Positions 1 through 7,186 of a DNA stretch of 64,000 nt are shown here, piece by piece. Each line of letters opens with the position of its first letter. Within the stretch, counting starts at the first letter, position 1. A program made the translations under genes and the position numbers. Under the pieces are notes generated by a model. It saw only the letters and a program-made list of their open reading frames with translations, was not told where the DNA came from and did no database searches. The stretch covers positions 4,092,001-4,156,000 of the forward strand of contig NZ_CP034550.1 of the NCBI RefSeq assembly GCF_009498035.1, in the 5' to 3' direction. Source of the stretch: Saccharothrix syringae. Lineage in GTDB: Bacteria > Actinomycetota > Actinomycetes > Mycobacteriales > Pseudonocardiaceae.

Positions 1-897
1 GCCGGCGACCTCCAGGTCCTCCAGGGCGACCCGGCGGCGGCCGTTGTGGGTGATGGTGAGGTAGCGCAGCATCTCCTCCACGGCGCGGCCGGCGACGGCC
101 GGGTCGTCGGAGTCGCGCAGCAGGGCCAGCTGGTCGGGGTCGCGCAGGAGCAGCAGGGTGCTCAGCGCGATCATGTTCGCGGTGGTCTCGTGGCCGGCGA
201 TGAGCAGCAGCACGGCCATTTCGGTGGCCTCGCGGTGGCTCAGCTCGCCGGCCTCGATCCGCGCGCCGAGCCGGGACAGCAGGTCGTCGCCGGGGCGCCC
301 GACCTTCGCCGCGACCAGGCCGCCCAGGTACTCGGCCAGCCGCCGGGACGCCGCGGCCCGCTCCTCCGGGGTGGAGTCGCGGTTGATGACGGCCTTGCTG
401 TTCGCCTGGAAGAAGTCGTGGTCGGCGTAGGGCACGTCGAGCAGGTCGCAGATCACCAGCGACGGCACCGGCAGCGCGAACGCCCCCACCAGGTCGGTGG
501 GGTTGGGCCCGGCGAGCATGGCGTCCAGGGCGTCGTCCACGACCGCCTGCACGGCCGGGCGCATGGCGGCGACGTTCTTGACGGTGAACGCCGAGCCGAC
601 CATGCGCCGCAGGCGCGCGTGCTCGGGGTCGTCCACGCCGATGAAGCTCAGCGAGCCGCCGCCGGGCGCGGAACGCGGGTAGGCCGGGTGGGTCATGTCC
701 GCGCTGACCCGGCGGTCGGTCAGCACGGCGCGCTGGTCGGCGTAGCGGGTGACCAGCCACGGCGTGCTGCCGTCCCAGAGCCGGACGCGGGTGAGCGGTG
801 TCCGCCGCTGGAGTTCGCGCAGCTGCGGCGGCGGGTCGAAGGGGCAGCCGGCCGCGCGCGGCATCGGGTACTCGGGGACCTCGGGGGTGCTCGTCAT
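1..897 (-). CDS. Cytochrome P450, 3' end beyond window
   Basis: The visible 299 codons are the N-terminal three quarters of a bacterial class I P450, a heme monooxygenase fed by ferredoxin. The I-helix oxygen-activating motif AGHETT lies near residue 235, preceded by the usual hydrophobic LLLI stretch. The N-terminal pattern (PRAAGCPFDPPP, then SFIGVDDPEHARLRR of the C-helix) is typical of the CYP105/CYP107-type soluble actinobacterial P450s. The ExxR and heme-Cys regions lie beyond base 1. The ATG is preceded by GGGAGGAC, and only 17 bp separate it from the reductase stop, so it is the last visible gene of the ferredoxin-reductase-P450 operon. The substrate cannot be predicted. Confidence 0.93.
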   Translation of the reverse strand, partial: MTSTPEVPEYPMPRAAGCPFDPPPQLRELQRRTPLTRVRLWDGSTPWLVTRYADQRAVLTDRRVSADMTHPAYPRSAPGGGSLSFIGVDDPEHARLRRMVGSAFTVKNVAAMRPAVQAVVDDALDAMLAGPNPTDLVGAFALPVPSLVICDLLDVPYADHDFFQANSKAVINRDSTPEERAAASRRLAEYLGGLVAAKVGRPGDDLLSRLGARIEAGELSHREATEMAVLLLIAGHETTANMIALSTLLLLRDPDQLALLRDSDDPAVAGRAVEEMLRYLTITHNGRRRVALEDLEVAG

Positions 898-914
898 CGC
901 GGGTGTCCTCCCGG

Positions 915-2075
915 TTAACGGATCGGCGCGAGCAGCCGGGCGCGGTGCTGCCGGGTCTGCTTGGGCATGTTCCAGCCCAGGACGCCCACCACCCGGCCGT
1001 CGCGCTCGTAGCGGGCCACGAACCGACGTGCCTCGACGTCACCGTCCACAACGGACACGTCCGCGCCGGAGGGCACGCCGTGGACCTGCAGCCGGGCGTC
1101 GAACTGGTCGGTCCAGAAGTACGGCACCGGCACGTAGGCGCGGTCGGTGCCCAGGATGTTGTCGGCGACGGCGCCGGCCTGCTCGGTGGCGTTGGTGCGG
1201 TTCTCCAGCCGCAGCGCGACGCCCAGGTCCTCGTGGTGCCACCGCGCCACGTCGCCCACCGCGTACACCCCCTCGGCGGCACGGCACCGGGCGTCGCACA
1301 CCACGCCGTTGTCCAGCTCCAGGCCGCTGCCGGCGAGCCAGTCGGTGTTGGGGATCGAGCCCAGCGCCACCACGACCACGTCGGCGGGCAGCACGTCACC
1401 GGCGTCCAGGCGCACCCCGGTGACGCGGCCGTCGCGCGAGGTCAGGCCGAGCACGGCCGAGCCCAGGCGCAGCCGGACGCCGTGCCCGGCGTGCAGGTCG
1501 GCCAGCAGGCCCGAAGCGAGCGGGCCGAGCTGCGCGGCCAGGGGCGCGGCCTGCGGGCCGGCGAGCGCGGTCTCCACGCCCAGGCCGCGCGCGGTGGCGG
1601 CGACCTCGGCGCCGAGCACGCCGTCGCCGACCACCACCAGCCGCGCCGGCGGGCGCAGGTCGGCGCGCAGCGCGAGGGCGTCGTCGAGGGTGCGCAGCAC
1701 GTGCACCCCGGCCAACCCGGCCTGGTCGGGCAGGGTCCGCGGGCGCACGCCGGTGGCGAGCACGACGGCGTCCGCCCGCAGGGTGAGCCCGCTCGCCGTG
1801 GTCACCGCGCGGTTCGCCACGTCCAGGGCCACCGCCGGGTCGCCCAGGACGAACCGGGCGTCGAGCGCGGCCAGCACCCCGTCGTCGCGCAGCCGGGCGC
1901 GTTCGGGTTCCCACGCACCGGAGAGGACCTGCTTGGACAGCGGCGGCCGGTCGTAGGGGTGGTGGGGCTCGTCGCCGAGCAGGGTCAGCCCGCCGGTGTA
2001 GCCCTTGCGGCGCAGGGCCTCCGCGGTGGACAGCCCGGCCGCCGCGGCGCCCACGACCAGGACGTGGGAGGTCAC
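915..2075 (-). CDS. FAD-dependent NAD(P)H:ferredoxin reductase
   Basis: A 386-residue ferredoxin reductase that passes electrons from NAD(P)H through FAD to the adjacent ferredoxin and on to the P450. The N-terminus carries the FAD Rossmann motif (VVGAAAAGLS) and the PYDRPPLSKQVL signature of this family. A second nucleotide-binding segment (VVVGDGVLGAEVA) is central, and GVYAVGDVA is the late FAD motif. I chose the GTG whose bases overlap the ferredoxin TGA (GTGA), because the longer frame upstream only reads through the ferredoxin gene. Translational coupling and matched function make the P450 partner assignment strong. Confidence 0.93.
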   Translation of the reverse strand: MTSHVLVVGAAAAGLSTAEALRRKGYTGGLTLLGDEPHHPYDRPPLSKQVLSGAWEPERARLRDDGVLAALDARFVLGDPAVALDVANRAVTTASGLTLRADAVVLATGVRPRTLPDQAGLAGVHVLRTLDDALALRADLRPPARLVVVGDGVLGAEVAATARGLGVETALAGPQAAPLAAQLGPLASGLLADLHAGHGVRLRLGSAVLGLTSRDGRVTGVRLDAGDVLPADVVVVALGSIPNTDWLAGSGLELDNGVVCDARCRAAEGVYAVGDVARWHHEDLGVALRLENRTNATEQAGAVADNILGTDRAYVPVPYFWTDQFDARLQVHGVPSGADVSVVDGDVEARRFVARYERDGRVVGVLGWNMPKQTRQHRARLLAPIR

Positions 2076-2272
2076 GCCGTGCCGCTGAGGGTGATGGCGG
2101 CGGCGGGGCACACGTCGGCCGCCTCGCGCACCGCGCCGTGCAGGTGCCCGGCGGGCTCGGGGGCGAGCAGCACCACCACGCCGTCCTCGTCGCGCTGGTC
2201 GAAGACGTCGGGCGCGGCCAGCACGCACGAGCCCGCGCCGCAGCACCTGTCCTCGTCCACGGAGACCTTCAT
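2072..2272 (-). CDS. 3Fe-4S/4Fe-4S ferredoxin
   Basis: A 66-residue one-cluster ferredoxin of the type that serves actinobacterial P450s. Cys10 or 11, Cys16 (in CGAGSCVLAAP) and Cys54 (in CPAAAI) match the three-cysteine 3Fe-4S pattern. The spare Cys next to Cys10 sits where relatives have a small residue. The ATG is preceded by AAGGAG. The gene lies 55 bp downstream of the TetR stop and overlaps the reductase start by 4 bp, so ferredoxin, reductase and P450 form one complete electron-transfer unit. Confidence 0.93.
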   Translation of the reverse strand: MKVSVDEDRCCGAGSCVLAAPDVFDQRDEDGVVVLLAPEPAGHLHGAVREAADVCPAAAITLSGTA

Positions 2273-2327
2273 CGGTCGAACTCCTTCGTGTGTCGTCGTT
2301 CCCGGCGCGCACCGCGACCGGGAGCCC

Positions 2328-2984
2328 TCACGGACGACGCGAGACCGGCGCCAGCCAGAGGCCGGTGATCGCGTCGACCAGCCCGGTGGCCGCGTCGTCC
2401 CACGTGGACCGCACCGCGACGGTCCCGTCGGCCACCGCGCGCTCGCGCTCGGCGCAGACGTGCACCACGAGGTCGCGGACCATGTCGCCGCGCTCGGCCC
2501 GCACGTCGTCGGGCAGGTCGGGCAGGCACCGGCGCAGCCCGTCGAGCACCCGGCGCAGCGACGGCGTGGCCAGCGCCTCCTCGGTCATGACCGCGCGGAA
2601 CCCCGGGTCGGTGATCACCTGGGCGGCGAACCGGGCGAACCACGTCGGGTCGCCCAGCGCGGCCAGGTGCCGGGTCACCGGGCGCACCAGGCAGTCCACC
2701 CAGTCCCGGACCTCCACCGACCCCTCGACCGCGGCGACCGCCTCCAGCCGCAGCGGCTCGATGCGCTCGGTGTGCCGGCGCACGATCGTCCGGACCAGGT
2801 CGGCCTTGGTGCCGAAGTGGTAGCCGACCGCGGCGTTGTTGCCCTGGCCGGCGGCCGTGCTGATCTGGCGGTTGGACACCGCGTACAGGCCCCGCTCGGC
2901 GAACAGCCGCTCCGCGGTGTCCAGGATCTGCCGGCGCGTGGTGCCCACCTGCTCCGCCCTGGGGCCCCTGCCGACGTCGGTCAC
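2328..2984 (-). CDS. TetR family regulator of the P450 operon
   Basis: A 218-residue TetR-family repressor. The N-terminal helix-turn-helix reads TRRQILDTAERLFAERG, then SNRQISTAAGQGNNAAVGYHF, with a tryptophan-containing ligand-binding domain after it (WVDCLVRPV, DPTWFARFAAQV). GTG codons at 2996, 2987 and 2984 could start it. I prefer 2984 because it overlaps the stop of the small upstream ORF as GTGA. It leads the operon with ferredoxin, reductase and P450, so autoregulation and control of that set is the likely role. The ligand is unknown. Confidence 0.88.
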   Translation of the reverse strand: MTDVGRGPRAEQVGTTRRQILDTAERLFAERGLYAVSNRQISTAAGQGNNAAVGYHFGTKADLVRTIVRRHTERIEPLRLEAVAAVEGSVEVRDWVDCLVRPVTRHLAALGDPTWFARFAAQVITDPGFRAVMTEEALATPSLRRVLDGLRRCLPDLPDDVRAERGDMVRDLVVHVCAERERAVADGTVAVRSTWDDAATGLVDAITGLWLAPVSRRP

Positions 2985-3094
2985 CACGGTCGCCACCGTA
3001 CCGGCACCGCGCGGAAGCCCCCGACGACCAGGTCTTCGACCCGCTCGGGCACCGCGGGGTCGGCGTGGGGGTGCCGGTCCGCCTCGTGTCCCAC
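2981..3094 (-). CDS. Small coupled ORF (37 aa) leading the P450 operon
   Basis: A 37-codon ORF starting GTG at 3094 with a very strong ribosome site (GCAGGAGG, spacing 5-6) and ending in a TGA that overlaps the TetR GTG. The peptide starts MGHEADRHPHADPAVPERV and ends RWRPW. It is rich in His, Asp, Arg and Pro and has no membrane segment. The ribosome site and 4-bp stop/start overlap suggest it is translated and couples TetR expression. It could instead be a leader peptide without function of its own. I recognise no family. Confidence 0.5.
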   Translation of the reverse strand: MGHEADRHPHADPAVPERVEDLVVGGFRAVPVRWRPW

Positions 3095-3338
3095 GGAAGC
3101 CTCCTGCGCGTCGTATCCGCCGGCCCATAGTGAAACGACGGGAGTATCGCTAAGTCAAGCGATTGATTTAAATTTGCGCCCCTTCGGCATCGACGCCTCC
3201 CGGCGGACACCGCGTGGGCGGTCACCGCCGCCCTGCTGCCGCGCGAACTGAGGTCGGTTGACCGCATTCCGGGCGGGGGAGAGCTGTGGCACGCTGACCG
3301 GCGGGCGAGCGGAACTTCAACGGAGAGGCGGGAAACCC

Positions 3339-4208
3339 GTGCGCGGAACCCCACGACGTGTCGCTGTCGGCCTGCTCGCCCTGGCCCTGCTGGGCGTGAC
3401 CGCCCCGGGCGGCGCGTCCGCCGCGCCCGCCGAACTGGGCCTGGACTACACGTGCGCGACGTCCCTCGGCCCGCGGGTGCCGGTGCGGGTGCAGGTCAGG
3501 GCGGGGCTGCCCGACGAGGTGTCCGGGCAGCCGAACACCGTCGCCTACTACGAACCCGCCTACGTCGACGTGGACCTGGCCTTCGGCGGTGCGGCGGCGC
3601 TCGGCGCGGCCGCGGTGCGCATCGACGGCGACAGCACCGCGACGCTCGGCGCGACCTTCACCGGTCCCGGCGGGACGCAGGCGGCCGAGGCGGCGCTGAC
3701 CTTCGCGCCCACCAAGGTCACCGGCGGGGCGGTGCCCCGCGCGGCGGGCGGCTTCCCGGCGCTGTACTTCCACCAGGCGGGCCAGTACGCCGTCCACCTG
3801 GGCGACCTCGCGCTGTCCCTGCGGCCGGAACGGGCGGACGGGACGCCCCTGGGCGTGGTCACCGCGACCTGCTCCCACGACCCGGCGGCCGACGACCGGC
3901 TGGCCACCCTGACCTCCCACAGCATCATCATCGAGCGGCCGGTGCGCCCGACCCAGCTGCGCGTGACCGCGACGACGCCCACCAGCGCGTCGTTCTCCTG
4001 GTACTCGTCCCCGTGGTGGTTCGAGACCGCCGGCTACGAGATCTACCTCGACGACGTGAAGGTCGCCTTCGTCACCGAGAAGCAGGCGACCCTCACCGGG
4101 CTGGCGCCGGACAGCCAGCACCGGGTGAAGGTCGTGACCCGCGACGTCGGCGGCTTCTCGTCGACGAAGAGCCAGGGCCTGGTCTTCGCCACGCCGCCGG
4201 CGCGCTGA
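3339..4208 (+). CDS. Secreted DUF6801 + fibronectin type III protein
   Basis: A 289-residue exported protein. Residues 1-28 are a Sec signal peptide ending ASAAP. Residues about 30-190 match the DUF6801 pattern of actinobacterial secreted proteins: LDYTC near the start, VDVDLAFGGAAALGA in the middle, GDLALSLRPERADGTPLG and a second Cys in TATCSHDP near the end. The two cysteines probably form a disulfide. Residues about 200-289 are an FN3 domain (PTQLRVTATTPTSASFSW, ITGLAPDS-like turn). The GTG at 3339 has GGAGAGG 10 bp upstream and places the signal peptide correctly. A surface or binding role is inferred; no enzymatic motif is visible. Confidence 0.85.
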   Translation: MRGTPRRVAVGLLALALLGVTAPGGASAAPAELGLDYTCATSLGPRVPVRVQVRAGLPDEVSGQPNTVAYYEPAYVDVDLAFGGAAALGAAAVRIDGDSTATLGATFTGPGGTQAAEAALTFAPTKVTGGAVPRAAGGFPALYFHQAGQYAVHLGDLALSLRPERADGTPLGVVTATCSHDPAADDRLATLTSHSIIIERPVRPTQLRVTATTPTSASFSWYSSPWWFETAGYEIYLDDVKVAFVTEKQATLTGLAPDSQHRVKVVTRDVGGFSSTKSQGLVFATPPAR

Positions 4209-4237
4209 CCGCGGACGAGGGCCGGCCTCGTCGTCCG

Positions 4238-4547
4238 GGACTCCCGCGCCGTCGATCGCGCGGCTGGTCGCGGCGGACGCCGTGCGGGCCGTGGTCCACG
4301 ACTTCACCGCACGCGGCCTGGCGGCGCTGGACCCCGGGTGGGCGGGGGGGCCGTCGCTCGACGGAACCCGGAAGCCTCCGACGACCCGGACTTCGACGCC
4401 GAACCCGACCGCATCGACGAGGTCCTGACCCGCTTCCCACGGCGGTGTTCCGCCTTCGACCGGTTCAGGCCGCTGCCCGTCCGACCGCACCACGGCTGCT
4501 ACTCCGTCGGCGACGACAGGCCCATGGACGATCCTCGAGCAGCCTGA
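4238..4547 (+). pseudogene. IS630 family transposase remnant
   Basis: Two frame-shifted fragments of an IS630-type transposase. The first (about 4248-4350) reads VAADAVRAVVHDFTARGLAALD followed by PGWAGG, the winged-helix/linker segment of IS630 proteins. A different frame (about 4380-4510) reads DDPDFDAEPDRIDEVLTRF and then AFDRF.PLPVRPHHG, the first part of the DDE domain. The sequence between these blocks and everything after them is missing, so this is an internally deleted, inactive copy. I could not see terminal inverted repeats or the TA target duplication. Confidence 0.75.
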
Positions 4548-4660
4548 CCAACCCGGCGACCCCATGTGGTCAACGCACCAGGCGCCGCTCTGGACGTCGA
4601 AAAGGGGGAACTCCGCCGCGGTGCCGATGGGCAACGGCGGTGCGGCGCCAGACCTTGTTT

Positions 4661-4721
4661 CTTGACTTCCAATCAAGAGAGATCTAGCGTTCGCGTCACC
4701 AGCTCTTGATTGCAAGTCAAG
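4661..4721 (+). promoter_or_regulatory. Promoter with paired operators for the hydrolase
   Basis: Two 17-bp imperfect palindromes, CTTGACTTCCAATCAAG at 4661-4677 and CTTGATTGCAAGTCAAG at 4705-4721, are near-exact inverted copies of each other. The first contains TTGACT (4662-4667), a good -35 box. TAGCGT (4685-4690) follows at 17 bp spacing, a good -10. The operators therefore cover the -35 and the initial transcribed region of the alpha/beta hydrolase gene, a layout typical of TetR-family repression. The convergent TetR gene at 5871-6446 is the nearest candidate regulator (inference). Confidence 0.7.
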
Positions 4722-4750
4722 AGCCGCGGGTGAGCTGAACAGGGTGGGCG

Positions 4751-5857
4751 ATGGACACTTCGGCGGCGAAGGACAGCCGCACTGCGTCGGTGCGGCGGGA
4801 CGTGTGGTTCGAGTCCGAGGGCGTGCGGTGCGCGGCGTGGCTGTACACGCCGACAGCGGGGGGCGGGCCCCGGCCGTTGGTGGTCATGGCGCACGGGTTG
4901 GGTGCGGTGCGGGAGTGGCGGTTGGACGCGTTCGCGGAGCGCTTCGCCGCGCAGGGGTGGATGGTGCTGGTGTTCGACTACCGGTACCTGGGGGCCAGCG
5001 GGGGATCTCCTCGGCAGTTGCTCGACATCGGCGACCAGCTCGACGACTGGCGGGCGGCACTGGCCTACGGCCGGTCCCTGCCGGAGGTCGACCCGGACCG
5101 GATCGCGGTGTGGGGGACCTCGTTCGGCGGCGGGCACGTGCTGCGGGTCGCGAGCGAGGACCACGGCGTGGCCGCCGTGGTGGCCCAGTGCCCGTTCACC
5201 GACGGTCCGGCGTCGTTGATCTCCCGGTTCCGGTCCGGCCCGTTGAGCGTGGTCGGGCTCGTCATCGCCGCCGTGCTCGATGTGCTCGGGTCGGTGTTCG
5301 GCGCGAAGCCGGTGCTGGCCCCGGTGGTCGGGGTGTGGTGGATGCCCGCCTTCCTGGTGTCGCCGACCGCGATCGCCGCGGCGTCCAGGCTGATACCGGC
5401 GGGGTCCCGGCTCTCGCCTCGCACCGCCCGGGTCCTCGCCCGGGTCCCCGCCGTGGGCAAGGGGTTGTCCCCGACCGTCGAGACGGGCGGGCAGCCGTTC
5501 CGCCCCGGCGACACCGCTGTCGGCCGCGACACGATCTGGGGTGTCATGACGGGCCCGGACGGTGGCGGCGCCAGCGCCAACGCGATCGCGGCCCGGCTCG
5601 CGTTGCGGTTGCCGCTGTACCGGCCGGGCAAGGACCTGCGCAAGATCGCCGCGGCGACCCTGTTGTGCGTGTGCGACGACGACCGCGCCGCCCCCGCGCG
5701 CACCACGGCCCGCCTTGCGGCCGGGCAGGACCACGTCCAGGTCAACCACTACGACGGCGACCACTTCGACATCTACGTCGGTGATCTGTTCGAGCGCGCC
5801 GTCGCGGACCAGATCCGGTTCCTCGCAGCCCGGTTCACGGCCGCGGCGGGCCGGTAG
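4751..5857 (+). CDS. Alpha/beta hydrolase (dienelactone hydrolase-like)
   Basis: A 368-residue cytoplasmic alpha/beta hydrolase. The fold is marked by LVVMAHGLGAVREWRLD (oxyanion strand), VLVFDYRYLGAS, and the nucleophile elbow VWGTSFGGGH. Late Asp (VCDDDRAAP) and His (YDGDHFDIYV) complete the expected Ser-Asp-His triad. A long insertion of about 120 residues between the elbow and the Asp (from LISRFRSGPLSVVGL to GKDLRKI) is hydrophobic in its first half and may be a lid. Translation starts at an ATG behind AGGGTGGGCG. The palindromic promoter implies inducible expression. Substrate unknown; ester or carbon-carbon bond hydrolysis are both possible. Confidence 0.85.
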   Translation: MDTSAAKDSRTASVRRDVWFESEGVRCAAWLYTPTAGGGPRPLVVMAHGLGAVREWRLDAFAERFAAQGWMVLVFDYRYLGASGGSPRQLLDIGDQLDDWRAALAYGRSLPEVDPDRIAVWGTSFGGGHVLRVASEDHGVAAVVAQCPFTDGPASLISRFRSGPLSVVGLVIAAVLDVLGSVFGAKPVLAPVVGVWWMPAFLVSPTAIAAASRLIPAGSRLSPRTARVLARVPAVGKGLSPTVETGGQPFRPGDTAVGRDTIWGVMTGPDGGGASANAIAARLALRLPLYRPGKDLRKIAAATLLCVCDDDRAAPARTTARLAAGQDHVQVNHYDGDHFDIYVGDLFERAVADQIRFLAARFTAAAGR

Positions 5858-5870
5858 CCGACCCGCCCCG

Positions 5871-6446
5871 TCACCCGGGGCCGGGGGAGCCCGGCACGGC
5901 GGCGATGCCGCGGGCACTGCGCACCAACGTCTCGACGACGGCGCGATCGCCCACGGCATCGCCCGCGTGCGTCAGCATCCCCTCGACGACGAACACCCCG
6001 ATCCGGGTCATCGCGTCCTGCTCGGTCTCCGGCACGCCCAACGCCGCCAGGTGCCACCGCAGGATCGCCTCGACCCGCACGTGGAAGCCGTCGTGCCACA
6101 CCCGCAGTGACTCCGATGCCGCGACCCTGGCGTGCACCGTCGTGATCAGCCGATTGACCCGCCGCAACTCGGTGACCGCCCACAACAACTGCTCGACCGG
6201 CGGTTCGGCCGAGCGTTCCGCGACGCCGGCCAGGAACTGCGCGAACAGCGCGTCCAGAACAGCGACCAGCACCTCGTCCTTGTCCTTGAAGTACCAGTAG
6301 ACGGTGTTGGAGGTCACCCCCGCCTCCCGGCCGATCCGCGCGACCGTCGTGGGGTCGTAGCCCTCTTCCACGAACAACCGCGTGGCCGCGGCGACGATCT
6401 CACCGCGCTTCTCCTCCCGGTCCTGCGGGCGTCGGTTACGCGGCAT
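5871..6446 (-). CDS. TetR family transcriptional regulator
   Basis: A 191-residue TetR-type repressor. The helix-turn-helix is clear: KRGEIVAAATRLFVEEGYD, TTVARIGREAGVTSNTVYWYF, KDKDEVLVAVLDALF. The ATG at 6446 follows AGGTGGGGG. The stop lies 13 bp from that of the alpha/beta hydrolase gene, so the two are convergent. It is the closest regulator to the palindromes at 4661-4721 and may bind them. No copy of those palindromes is seen in front of its own start, so autoregulation is not evident. Confidence 0.88.
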   Translation of the reverse strand: MPRNRRPQDREEKRGEIVAAATRLFVEEGYDPTTVARIGREAGVTSNTVYWYFKDKDEVLVAVLDALFAQFLAGVAERSAEPPVEQLLWAVTELRRVNRLITTVHARVAASESLRVWHDGFHVRVEAILRWHLAALGVPETEQDAMTRIGVFVVEGMLTHAGDAVGDRAVVETLVRSARGIAAVPGSPGPG

Positions 6447-6651
6447 CCCCCACCTGGCCAGATCGGTCACGCTGGAACCCCACTGTAGAGGGACACGGCG
6501 CCACGGGCGATCTCGACCCGACACGACCGACCGCACCGGACACCCCGGCAAGGTCGCCCTTCGACGTGCAGCCGCCGCCCCTCTCCCGGCGCCTCCCCAC
6601 CCAGACCGAACGGCCACCAGCCCTCCGGCGGGCAAGAGCCGTTCCCGGCGA

Positions 6652-6679
6652 CTGGACATCGGTTGGACGCCGGTTGGAC
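6652..6679 (+). promoter_or_regulatory. Three 11-bp-spaced direct repeats (possible SARP box)
   Basis: CTGGAC at 6652, TTGGAC at 6663 and TTGGAC at 6674 recur at exactly 11-bp intervals in the 310-bp gap between the TetR gene and the small secreted protein. One-turn-spaced direct hexamer/heptamer repeats are the known binding layout of SARP/AfsR activators, and a SARP gene lies 0.5 kb away. I do not see a convincing -10 at the usual 8 bp downstream, which weakens the call. The rest of the gap (6447-6756) shows no gene. Confidence 0.4.
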
Positions 6680-6756
6680 GGGGCGCGTCGGCTCCTTGCG
6701 GCTTCCCGCAGCGAGCAGGACATTGGGCACCACAGGTGAACCAAGGGGGAAAAGGG

Positions 6757-7185
6757 ATGACGATGAGACGGGTGGTGGCCGTGCTCGCGGCCGGGGCGGC
6801 GCTCTCCCTGCCCGGGACCAGGACCGCTGAGGCCGCGCCGCCGGAGTGCACGGCAGGTCCGTGGACCGCCGGGCCGCTGCACCTGGAGGACCCGGGCCTG
6901 TGGTCCTACACCTACACGGTGACGTGGTGCGCCAGGGGGACGGAGGTCGTCTGGGTCGAGACGAAGCTGGAGCACCAGGAGTTCTCCGCCACCTGCGCCT
7001 GGCAGGGGGTGCTCAAGGACAGCGTGGAGAAGGTGTCGGGCCGGCAGCTGTGGACCGCGTTCAGCATGGGCGAGTTCTCCTGCGGGGGCGACGGCGTCGA
7101 GACCGGGGCGGTGAACCCGTGGGCGCTGATCAACCTGCACCCGGACGGGAACCACGACCTGGACTACGGGATCAAGCGGCAGTAG
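6757..7185 (+). CDS. Small secreted protein, unknown function
   Basis: A 142-residue exported protein. The first 27 residues form a signal peptide (MTMRRVVAVLAAGAALSLPG, cleavage near AEA-APP). The mature part has four cysteines (PEC, TWC, ATC, FSC), enough for two disulfides, and is rich in Trp and Tyr. No known domain is recognised. AAGGGGGA six bases upstream supports the ATG at 6757; an ATG two codons later is also possible. Its stop is one base from the stop of the convergent SARP gene. The 11-bp-spaced direct repeats upstream are a possible link to that regulator. Confidence 0.75.
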   Translation: MTMRRVVAVLAAGAALSLPGTRTAEAAPPECTAGPWTAGPLHLEDPGLWSYTYTVTWCARGTEVVWVETKLEHQEFSATCAWQGVLKDSVEKVSGRQLWTAFSMGEFSCGGDGVETGAVNPWALINLHPDGNHDLDYGIKRQ

Positions 7186-7186
7186 C

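Noticed and set aside
798..3251. Long plus-strand frame opposite the ferredoxin reductase operon
   Set aside because: It is antisense to four well-supported genes and has shadow composition without any domain.
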